Virus record (IMG/VR): IMGVR_UViG_3300022929_000170
Location: 1 to 25,871 of that record
DNA from: a virus
Strand: one strand, 5' to 3'
DNA: 25,871 bases
Both the position numbers and the translations under genes were made by a program. Position 1 is the stretch's first letter; every line of letters begins with the position of its first letter. This document shows positions 15,824 to 22,709 of this stretch, in pieces. The notes under the pieces were generated by a model. That model did not search any database and was not told the origin of the DNA. It worked only from the letters and a program-made list of their open reading frames with translations.

Positions 15824-17905
15824 TTAACCAGCTTTGAAGATGTATGCTTTACCAGAACCAATACCACCAGCTTCATCTTCACCAAAAGCACCAACAATAG
15901 CGTAATTGCCATCTATTGATATAGTGTCACGGCCAAAAAAATCAGACAAACTTGTATTGTAAGCATTGGGGTTATCTAATGTTTTTACTAATGCACCAGT
16001 CGTCACATCAAAGATATATGCTTTACCTGAACCAGTACCATTAGCGTCATCTTCCATATAAGCTCCAAGAATAGCATAATTACCTGATATTGATACTGAA
16101 TGTCCAAAACGATCATCATCACTTGTATCATAAGCATTCGGATTATCTAATGTATGAACCAATGCTCCAGTAGTGACATTGAAAATATATGCTTTACCTG
16201 AAGTGTTTCCGCCAGCATCATCTTCTGCATAAGTACCAACAATTGCGTAATTACCAGATATTGCTACTGATGAGCCAAAGTAATCATTCTGACTTGTGCC
16301 ATATGCAGTTGGATTATCTAATGTATGAACTAATGCTCCAGTTGTGACATCGAAGATATATGCTTTTCCCGCACGTATGCCGCCAGTATCAGCTTCAACA
16401 TAAGCACCAACGATTGCGTAATTGCCATCTATTGCTACTGCGAAACCAAATTGATCATTAGCACTTGTACTATAAGCATTCGGATTATCTAATGTATGAA
16501 GCAGCGCACCTGTAGTGACGTTAAAGATATATGCTTTACCTGAACTACCACCACCAGCATCATCTTCAGTATGAGCACCAACGATTGCATAGCTATCTGA
16601 TATCGCTAATGCGTAACCAAATTGATCAGTAGCGCTTGTATCATAAGGATTAGGATTATCTAGCGTATGAACTAATGCACCTGTAGTAACGTTAAAGATA
16701 TATGCTTTACCTGAACTAGTACCACCAGCATCATCTTCAGAATAAGTACCTACAATTGCGTAATTACCAGATATCGCTACTCTGGAACCAAATTGATCAC
16801 CAGCACTTGTGCCATAAGCATTCGGATTATCTAGCGTATGAACTAATGCACCTGTAGTAACGTTAAAGATATATGCTTTACCTGAAGTACTAGCACTAGC
16901 ATCATCTTCGGATGCTGCACCAACGATTGCATAGTTACCATCTATTGCAATGGATCGACCAAAATCATCACCAGCACTTGTGCCATAAGCATTCGGATTG
17001 TCTAATGTGTGCAGAAGGGTTGCAGTAGTCCAATCTGGACCAAATGCCAATGTAAACTCTGCAACATCCGTATCTGATGCAGCGCCGTCAGATGCAACAA
17101 ATCTCAACTGAAATACACCAGCGTCACTAATATTTGTACTAGGAGTAATTGTAAATACCGATCCGACATTGGTGACCGTTGTACTTCCCAACGATCCACT
17201 AACAACTTCATATGACCAAGTGATTGCGTGACCATCGGCATCGGTTGCAGCTAATGTGATAACAGTAGGTGTTCCATCACTAGCCAATGTATAAGTCGCA
17301 CTAGGACCAGTACCGATTACTGGTGCAGTATTACTCATTGTAAACTGACTAGACGTGACAATTGTATTTGAACCATCAGTCGCTTTAAACGTCAGACCAA
17401 AGGAACCAATATCACTCGCTCTTGTGCTTGGTGTGATTGTAAAAACATTATCTGCTTGTGTTACTGTAGCAGTTCTACCAAGAGATCCTGTAGTAACTTC
17501 GTATGACCATGTAGGAGAAGTCAATCCACTTTGACTCAATGTAATAACAGTTGGAGTTCCGTCAGTAGCTAAAGTATAAGAACTGTTTGCACCAGAGATA
17601 GATGAAGATGCTCCTGCAATAGTTGCGATATTATACCATCCTGTACCACTCCATAGATACAGTCGATTTGTTTCTACGACGAATGCCATTGCACCAGCAG
17701 TATTGCCGGACAATGGTAATTCTACGGCGGTTTGATATGTGGTTGTATTACTTGCAGATACGGCTTGTTCAGCAGTGCGAACTTCTGCTACTGATGCAAG
17801 TGTTGATATTGGGGTCCACGATTCAGTGGTTTCGGAATATATGAATCTACGACCAAACTTCTTATGAGTTTGTCCAGTTCGTGCACTCCGTGGAAAATTT
17901 GCCAT
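15824..17905 (-). CDS. Adhesin with docking tag, two cadherin-like domains and a near-perfect seven-bladed propeller
   Basis: A 693-aa protein, first of its transcription unit. Tag at 1-31 (MANFPRSARTG...FGRRFIYSETTESW), LPLSGN...AFVVETNRLYLWSGTGWYNIA at about 63-95, two cadherin-like domains (about 103-192 and 195-289), then seven 57-aa blades from 291. Each blade follows LDNPNAY.TS..D.FG..VAI.GNYAIVGAY.EDDAGG..SGKAYIFNVTTGALVHT. Constant positions are nearly invariant while D.FG.. and the EDD loop change from blade to blade. The last blade lacks its outer strand, supplied by N-terminal DWTTATLLHT, a normal ring-closing arrangement. GGAGA precedes the ATG; promoter and terminator lie in the 93-bp gap upstream. 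Receptor binding is inferred. Confidence 0.83.
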   Translation of the reverse strand: MANFPRSARTGQTHKKFGRRFIYSETTESWTPISTLASVAEVRTAEQAVSASNTTTYQTAVELPLSGNTAGAMAFVVETNRLYLWSGTGWYNIATIAGASSSISGANSSYTLATDGTPTVITLSQSGLTSPTWSYEVTTGSLGRTATVTQADNVFTITPSTRASDIGSFGLTFKATDGSNTIVTSSQFTMSNTAPVIGTGPSATYTLASDGTPTVITLAATDADGHAITWSYEVVSGSLGSTTVTNVGSVFTITPSTNISDAGVFQLRFVASDGAASDTDVAEFTLAFGPDWTTATLLHTLDNPNAYGTSAGDDFGRSIAIDGNYAIVGAASEDDASASTSGKAYIFNVTTGALVHTLDNPNAYGTSAGDQFGSRVAISGNYAIVGTYSEDDAGGTSSGKAYIFNVTTGALVHTLDNPNPYDTSATDQFGYALAISDSYAIVGAHTEDDAGGGSSGKAYIFNVTTGALLHTLDNPNAYSTSANDQFGFAVAIDGNYAIVGAYVEADTGGIRAGKAYIFDVTTGALVHTLDNPTAYGTSQNDYFGSSVAISGNYAIVGTYAEDDAGGNTSGKAYIFNVTTGALVHTLDNPNAYDTSDDDRFGHSVSISGNYAILGAYMEDDANGTGSGKAYIFDVTTGALVKTLDNPNAYNTSLSDFFGRDTISIDGNYAIVGAFGEDEAGGIGSGKAYIFKAG
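15827..17012 (-). repeat. Exact 171-bp tandem repeat, seven copies
   Basis: The same landmark (GCATTCGG/GCAGTTGG-like, followed by the complement of TTAGATAATCC) recurs at 15963, 16134, 16305, 16476, 16647, 16818 and 16989, six intervals of exactly 171 bp. Adjacent copies share identical runs of about 60 bp (for example the stretches starting near 16650 and 16821). Each unit encodes one 57-aa propeller blade. Confidence 0.95.
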
Positions 17906-17928
17906 TGGGTATCTCCGATTATAGCGCT

Positions 17929-17966
17929 AAAAAATAACACTATGATTTTACTCTATAGTGTTATTT
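17929..17966 (-). terminator. Intrinsic terminator after the LamG adhesin gene
   Basis: Perfect 12-bp inverted repeat (AAATAACACTAT / ATAGTGTTATTT; arms 17932-17943 and 17955-17966) with an 11-base loop. In the minus-strand RNA the 3' arm runs straight into a U tract (six U, three within the stem), about 33 bp after the 850-aa gene stop. The stem is AT-rich, so efficiency may be moderate. Its 5' arm overlaps the late promoter box. Confidence 0.7.
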
Positions 17967-17969
17967 ATA
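17962..17969 (-). promoter_or_regulatory. T4-type late promoter for the 693/588/565 adhesin unit
   Basis: An exact TATAAATA on the minus strand, 57 bp before the 693-aa ATG. Its last five bases are the first bases of the terminator stem. A transcript initiated a few bases downstream would lack the 5' arm of the hairpin and so would escape termination. Confidence 0.78.
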
Positions 17970-17998
17970 CCTAGTTTGGTCTAAGATTAAAGTTCAGA

Positions 17999-20551
17999 TC
18001 ACTCTGCGTTTTCAAAACCAAGTGCATCTGTTGGCGGTGTGAAGTTAGCGGTATATCTTGCAACACCCTGCGTCCATCTAAAGTCTTCGACATATCCTCG
18101 GAAACTAGAAGTACTGGTAGCTGCATAGTATCCAATTGTTACATCTGCCGAGCTGTGTCCACCAGTTTCTGAAACCGAGCCAGCGTTAACACCGTTAATC
18201 CATAGTGTAGTGTTTGTGCCATCATACGTCATTGCCACGTGATGCCAAGCGTTAAGCGCACATGTCTCTGAGGCAGTTATCCGTATACCCACACCTTGTT
18301 TATCAACTTCAATCTTAGTGGCGGATCCATCCCATTTTAAATTAAAAAAGTTTCCAGAGTTACGTCCAAGAATATATTGCCTGTTATAGTTATAATCCGG
18401 ATAAAACCAAAATTCAACAGTATAAGGAAAAGTTTGATTTAACCACTGACCAGTTTCCCATGGAATGACTAGTCTGTCACCATTTCCATCAAAATATATT
18501 GCTGTGTCATTATACTTTGTCTGTGTTGTTGATGTAGTAATATCGCCAACCATTTGAAAGTGTTGCTTAGTCATCTCATCATAAATACCAGCATTGCTCA
18601 TGTTTAATAGCAACTCTGTGCCGGAAACAGCGGTCAATAATTGTGTTGGAGGAGTAAAGTCTGATGTGTACAGTGCTGTACCTGCAACATATCTAACATT
18701 TGAGATATAACCGTCCATGATGTAAGCGGTAGATCCCTTTCGTCCTATCTCGAGATAGCTTAAGCTCCCTGTTTGTAAAACAGTAGAGCTAGTCAATAAC
18801 AACGTTCCATCTATAAACGCTCTGGTTGTACCACCAGAATCTCTAGAGACAGCTATATGCACCCAGCTGTTTTTCGGAGCTATCCACGAGGCGGATATAT
18901 TGGTTGAACCGTCACCAATATAAAATGTACTGGTACTCCATTGAATATAATATTTTATATTTGCCGCTCCAATTAAAGCTCTGCTGCCTGAACTATTAAT
19001 CCAAACCCATCCCTCAATAGTATATGTTGTGGCACCAAGATTGCTCACTGGTGTAATATCTGCGGTGAGATAATCGCCACTACCATCAAAGGATGCTGAT
19101 CCGCCATGAACGGTTGGATCATATTGATCAGATGGAACATATGGTGATACAGAGATAGTACCACACTGACCATATGAAGTTATAGTGTGATTATTAGTTG
19201 AATTATCAATGAATCGATTGTTTTGACAGGTCAGTAGGCTAGTGTTGGTGATGGCAGTGAGGGGCTCGGTAGCCGGGGTAAATGCTGATGTATAGACAGC
19301 TACACCTTTAACAATTCTTAAATCAGAAATCCAACCATTCCACAAATTACCGGTATCACCTGATGTGCCAATCTTTAAATCTTTTGGCGAACCATTGTAA
19401 TAGACAATAGTACCAGTTTCACTTTGAGCACCACCGGAATCAGCAACCCCATTAATGTAAAAATAAATGTTATTATTATTTCTAACTACAGCAACGTGAG
19501 TCCATTCATTTTCTGGTACTGTATCAGTAGAAGTCTTGTTTACGGACGCTGTTGTCCGGTATGATAACTGAAGTTTATTTGCATTTGTTAATCTAAAAAT
19601 AAATGCGCCGCCAATCTGCCAGTTGTTAACAATTCCTTGCTCTGTACCAGAATCTGTGGGATATATCCACGCTTCGATCGTAAAATCCCCATCATCAAAA
19701 ACAAAATCATTTGAGGCTGGAATAGTTAAATAATCTCCACTACCATCAAAACTAGCGGCCCATCCAGAAGGTGAGTAAGGACTTGATGATATTTGATATA
19801 CATCGCCATAGCGTGTTATAGTATGTCCATTAGTAGACTCATCAACAAACGTGTGGTTATTTAGTACTGATGTGGATTTTAACAAGATATAATTGTTGTT
19901 ATAGTATTGATCAGCTGCGCCAAACGCTAATTTAAACGAACTGACCGCTGTCGCCAGATTAACACCATCAGAAGCAGTGAATGTAATACTAAATTCACCA
20001 ACATCATCTTTATCAGTACTAGGAGTAATAGTGAATACGTTACCTTCTTGCTGAACTGTAGCAGTACTTCCCAATGCGCCTGAGGTAACAGTATAACTCC
20101 ATGTGATAGGAAGTTCTTCCGGATCCTGTGCTTCTAGTGTTAATACGATCGGTGTGCCATCGGTTGCGAATGCATAACTTCCATCCGGACCAACTATAAT
20201 TGACGGATTGGTATTAACAAGTGCAACGTTAAACCATCCTGCGCCGGTGTAAATATACAATCTGGAAGTATCTGTGACATACGCCATTTGACCAGCGACA
20301 TTACCAGTCAACGGCAATTCACTTTGATACACAGAGAGTAGATTTATTTCGTCTGGTACAAATTTAGTTCCAGACCAGACCAAAGTTTCTCCGGCTGCTG
20401 GAGGCGTTGTAGTAACGTCAACGTCGGACAATTCGGTTAATTGAATTCCGCTCTTTTTAACTTTCCACATCGATAGAGCTGCTTCATACTCATACGTTCT
20501 ACCATATCTGATATATGTATCGCCGTCACTTGGATTGCTTGGAAATGCCAT
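17999..20551 (-). CDS. Adhesin with docking tag, cadherin-like domain and three LamG domains
   Basis: An 850-aa protein. Tag at 1-30 (MAFPSNPSDGDTYIRYGRTYEYEAALSMW), a short LSDVDVTTTPPAAGETLVWSGTKFVP motif at 40-66, LPLTGN...AYVTDTSRLYIYTGAGWFNVALV at about 79-113, a cadherin-like domain at about 115-210, then three LamG/concanavalin-like domains (about 220-425, 432-645, 650-848). Each LamG repeat shows FDGSGDYL.IP, (YT/FT)IE.W.YP, W.HVAV.RD, FINGV and a C-terminal ISDVRIVKGVA.YT..FTPPT.PL motif. The third is more divergent. Such jelly-roll domains commonly bind glycans, so a surface polysaccharide receptor is plausible but inferred. Upstream joint resembles those of the 588- and 565-aa genes; a terminator follows. 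Confidence 0.85.
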   Translation of the reverse strand: MAFPSNPSDGDTYIRYGRTYEYEAALSMWKVKKSGIQLTELSDVDVTTTPPAAGETLVWSGTKFVPDEINLLSVYQSELPLTGNVAGQMAYVTDTSRLYIYTGAGWFNVALVNTNPSIIVGPDGSYAFATDGTPIVLTLEAQDPEELPITWSYTVTSGALGSTATVQQEGNVFTITPSTDKDDVGEFSITFTASDGVNLATAVSSFKLAFGAADQYYNNNYILLKSTSVLNNHTFVDESTNGHTITRYGDVYQISSSPYSPSGWAASFDGSGDYLTIPASNDFVFDDGDFTIEAWIYPTDSGTEQGIVNNWQIGGAFIFRLTNANKLQLSYRTTASVNKTSTDTVPENEWTHVAVVRNNNNIYFYINGVADSGGAQSETGTIVYYNGSPKDLKIGTSGDTGNLWNGWISDLRIVKGVAVYTSAFTPATEPLTAITNTSLLTCQNNRFIDNSTNNHTITSYGQCGTISVSPYVPSDQYDPTVHGGSASFDGSGDYLTADITPVSNLGATTYTIEGWVWINSSGSRALIGAANIKYYIQWSTSTFYIGDGSTNISASWIAPKNSWVHIAVSRDSGGTTRAFIDGTLLLTSSTVLQTGSLSYLEIGRKGSTAYIMDGYISNVRYVAGTALYTSDFTPPTQLLTAVSGTELLLNMSNAGIYDEMTKQHFQMVGDITTSTTQTKYNDTAIYFDGNGDRLVIPWETGQWLNQTFPYTVEFWFYPDYNYNRQYILGRNSGNFFNLKWDGSATKIEVDKQGVGIRITASETCALNAWHHVAMTYDGTNTTLWINGVNAGSVSETGGHSSADVTIGYYAATSTSSFRGYVEDFRWTQGVARYTANFTPPTDALGFENAE

Positions 20552-20568
20552 TTTATGTTCTTTCTATT
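20552..20568 (-). repeat. Conserved adhesin joint, 579/850 gap
   Basis: Minus-strand gap AATAGAAAGAACATAAA before ATGGCATTTCC. The last 13 bases match the gap before the 565-aa gene, and TTAAAATAGAAA also appears after the relic gene end near 12280-12290. Confidence 0.6.
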
Positions 20569-22308
20569 TTAATTAGCTTTGAAGAAATACACTCCGCCAG
20601 AGTTATTATATCCAGTTCTATTTTCGCCAGTGTTGACTATGACAATGTGTTTTCCATCTGCACTAATATTACCCCAGTTAGTAGTTTGGGATCCTTGCAG
20701 ACCAGTGAAAGTAAAAGATGCAGCACCTTCAAGTTCACTTATATTCCAGCTTCCATTGGAAAACGTTAAAACTTTGGGAGACGTATTAGGAGAATTACTA
20801 AATTCTAATAAAAAATTTCCAGGTCCCACATTGCCGGAGAATTTAAATCTAGCCGGGTCAAAGGAGAGGTCATTTAACTCAGTACCTGTGACGCTCCAAT
20901 TCAGGGCAGAATCTCTTTTATAGCCACTGATTCCACCGCTACTATTATTCCTATATACTACGTATTGTCCATCAGGAGAAACTGCATTCGCCAAACCAAA
21001 GTTACCGTATGTTCCTGATGCTGATATATTAACAACTAATTGATAAGTGGTTCCGTTCCATTCATATATATGGAATTTCCTTTGCCCACTAAGTACATCC
21101 TGGATCTGACACGAAATTACATCTAGATTAGAAGAGCCTGCTGGAATCTGCGAATACTCGTATGTACCATAGGTATATGAACTTGTATCACCTCTTAAAA
21201 CCCAGTTTGATCCAGACTTCTGATATACTATCATATGTCTAGGATCATAAAGACAACCAACCAGTATACGGGTTCCGTCTTGACTTAGTTGAACATATTC
21301 TCCAAAATAAGATGAGAATGCACCATAATTTACCGTGTTCTGCAAACTCCAGTTAGATCCGGACCCAGACCAGATTTCAAACGATCCATAATTACCGCCT
21401 GGGCGATCATCGCCTCCACGAGAAACAGCTATAGTAGTTCCATCGCCGGATATAGAAACATTCATAGCATATCTATCGCTAATATTAGATCCTGTATATG
21501 CTAATGTCCATGTTGATCCGTTTCGTGTATAAACTCGAAACGTTGCCAGAGAGTCGGCAGATGATCCTACGACGGCGACAGTTCCGTCATCATTTATTGC
21601 CGCTGTTGTAAGATTAGCATTTGTAACGTTCGTTGTTAGGACCGACTGTAAGGTTCCACCTGAAGTCCAACTTGGAACGAATGACAGAGTAAATGAACTA
21701 GCTGATGTCTGAGCTAGATTGATACCATCTGACGCCGTGAACGTTAGATCAAATGTTGCTGCAACTGTTCCAGGAGTAATTGTGAATTCAGAACCATCAT
21801 TAGTAACGGTAGTATCTTCTAACGAACCAGATGTAACAGAATATGTCCATGCGATAGGAACTTCTTCCGGATCAACTGCAGCCAATGTAATCACTGTAGG
21901 AGTACCATCGTTATTCAGTTCATACGTTGCATTTGGTCCAACCGTGATTGATGGAGATGTATTAATTAATGCTACTGAAAACCAGCCTGCACCATTCCAA
22001 ATATATACACGATTATTTTCAGAAACTACTGCTATATTTCCTGCTATGTTTCCTGACAGGGGAAGTTCTGCAATAGTTGGATATATCTTTGGGAGATTAA
22101 CAGTGGACTTGGTAAACAATGTACCATCGCTGACTAATATATCTCCCACATCAGGGGTTTCGAATTGATCCATGCCAATGATGTCAGATGTCTTCGGAGC
22201 GATAGAGACCGGATGCCATGCACTTTTCAATGAAGAATACTCATAAGTTCTACCGAATGTAGTATAGGTATCTCCATTTTCTGGATTAAGTGGGAATGGT
22301 GATGACAT
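20569..22308 (-). CDS. Adhesin with docking tag, cadherin-like domain and divergent seven-repeat propeller
   Basis: A 579-aa protein counted from the ATG at 22306-22308, five bases after the DUF4376-like gene. An in-frame TTG at 22323 would overlap that gene and is not preferred. Modules: tag (MSSPFPLNPENGDTYTTFGRTYEYSSLKSAW), GDILVSDGTLF motif, LPLSGN...AVVSENNRVYIWNGAGWFSVALI, a cadherin-like domain (about 110-205), then a propeller of about seven divergent blades, each with a S.DGT..AV strand and a Y...GSNW end (W spacing as in Kelch/WD-like repeats). It ends VYFFKAN, a variant of the family terminus. It differs from the FG-GAP-type proteins in blade sequence but shares their framework. 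Receptor binding is inferred. Confidence 0.78.
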   Translation of the reverse strand: MSSPFPLNPENGDTYTTFGRTYEYSSLKSAWHPVSIAPKTSDIIGMDQFETPDVGDILVSDGTLFTKSTVNLPKIYPTIAELPLSGNIAGNIAVVSENNRVYIWNGAGWFSVALINTSPSITVGPNATYELNNDGTPTVITLAAVDPEEVPIAWTYSVTSGSLEDTTVTNDGSEFTITPGTVAATFDLTFTASDGINLAQTSASSFTLSFVPSWTSGGTLQSVLTTNVTNANLTTAAINDDGTVAVVGSSADSLATFRVYTRNGSTWTLAYTGSNISDRYAMNVSISGDGTTIAVSRGGDDRPGGNYGSFEIWSGSGSNWSLQNTVNYGAFSSYFGEYVQLSQDGTRILVGCLYDPRHMIVYQKSGSNWVLRGDTSSYTYGTYEYSQIPAGSSNLDVISCQIQDVLSGQRKFHIYEWNGTTYQLVVNISASGTYGNFGLANAVSPDGQYVVYRNNSSGGISGYKRDSALNWSVTGTELNDLSFDPARFKFSGNVGPGNFLLEFSNSPNTSPKVLTFSNGSWNISELEGAASFTFTGLQGSQTTNWGNISADGKHIVIVNTGENRTGYNNSGGVYFFKAN

Positions 22309-22313
22309 CTGTA

Positions 22314-22697
22314 TTAGATCCAATTAGACATTAATTGAGACAAAGCTAAATCATGAACTTCTGCAAGGGTCTCTAGAGAAATCTCTGCAGAAACGTTATT
22401 GGCAAGTTTCCAATTGACCATGGCGTTTGTATAACAAGCGGCATATGCACTAGGACCAGTCGATCCACTAGAACGAGCCTTTGTATATTTAGCTGCTGCA
22501 TTTGTTAGATAATATCCCATCCTGGTGATACTTTCTTCATTAGCATCAAATACCATATCATTCGCCGCAACAGTAGACGTATGAATCTTTTCGGCACGTT
22601 TAGCTTTACTTCCCTGTAAAGGCAGTTTCTCGTTAACGAATACCGAATTGATCTTATATACTTGAGGTTCTACTAACTTAGGTTCTTTTTGTAACAT
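22314..22697 (-). CDS. Small DUF4376-like tail-associated protein
   Basis: A 127-aa protein between two adhesin genes. The C-terminal 80 residues follow the DUF4376 pattern: FDANEESITRMGYYLTNAA, a variable linker (KARSSGSTGPSAY), then NWKLANNVSAEISLETLAEVHDLALSQL ending NWI. This domain (of the type FDAD.ESI.RM ... W..ADN..V.LT..EL) occurs at the ends of phage tail-fibre and fibre-assembly proteins; its biochemical role is unknown to me. The N-terminal 45 residues are basic and proline-containing. AAGAGAT precedes the ATG. Likely roles are a fibre assembly factor or a small baseplate/tail component, which is inference from context. Confidence 0.6.
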   Translation of the reverse strand: MLQKEPKLVEPQVYKINSVFVNEKLPLQGSKAKRAEKIHTSTVAANDMVFDANEESITRMGYYLTNAAAKYTKARSSGSTGPSAYAACYTNAMVNWKLANNVSAEISLETLAEVHDLALSQLMSNWI

Positions 22698-22709
22698 AGA
22701 ATATCTCTT

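Noticed and set aside
15827-17012. Diversity-generating retroelement target (variable repeat)
   Set aside because: The between-blade variation suggested it, but there is no reverse transcriptase, template repeat or adenine-biased pattern visible in the window, and the variation is between tandem copies rather than at one C-terminal site.
15827-17012. CRISPR-like array
   Set aside because: The regular repeat is a coding 171-bp protein repeat in frame with a propeller gene; there are no short direct repeats with unique spacers.
21719-22168. Plus-strand open frame of 149 codons opposite the 579-aa adhesin
   Set aside because: Lies wholly antisense to a well-supported gene, shows no family motif, and reads as the complement of the cadherin-like domain. 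The same shadow frames appear opposite that domain in the other adhesin genes.
22309-22323. TTG start giving a 584-aa form of the 579-aa adhesin
   Set aside because: The five extra residues precede the conserved MSSPFP tag and overlap the DUF4376-like gene; the ATG matches the start position of the paralogues.
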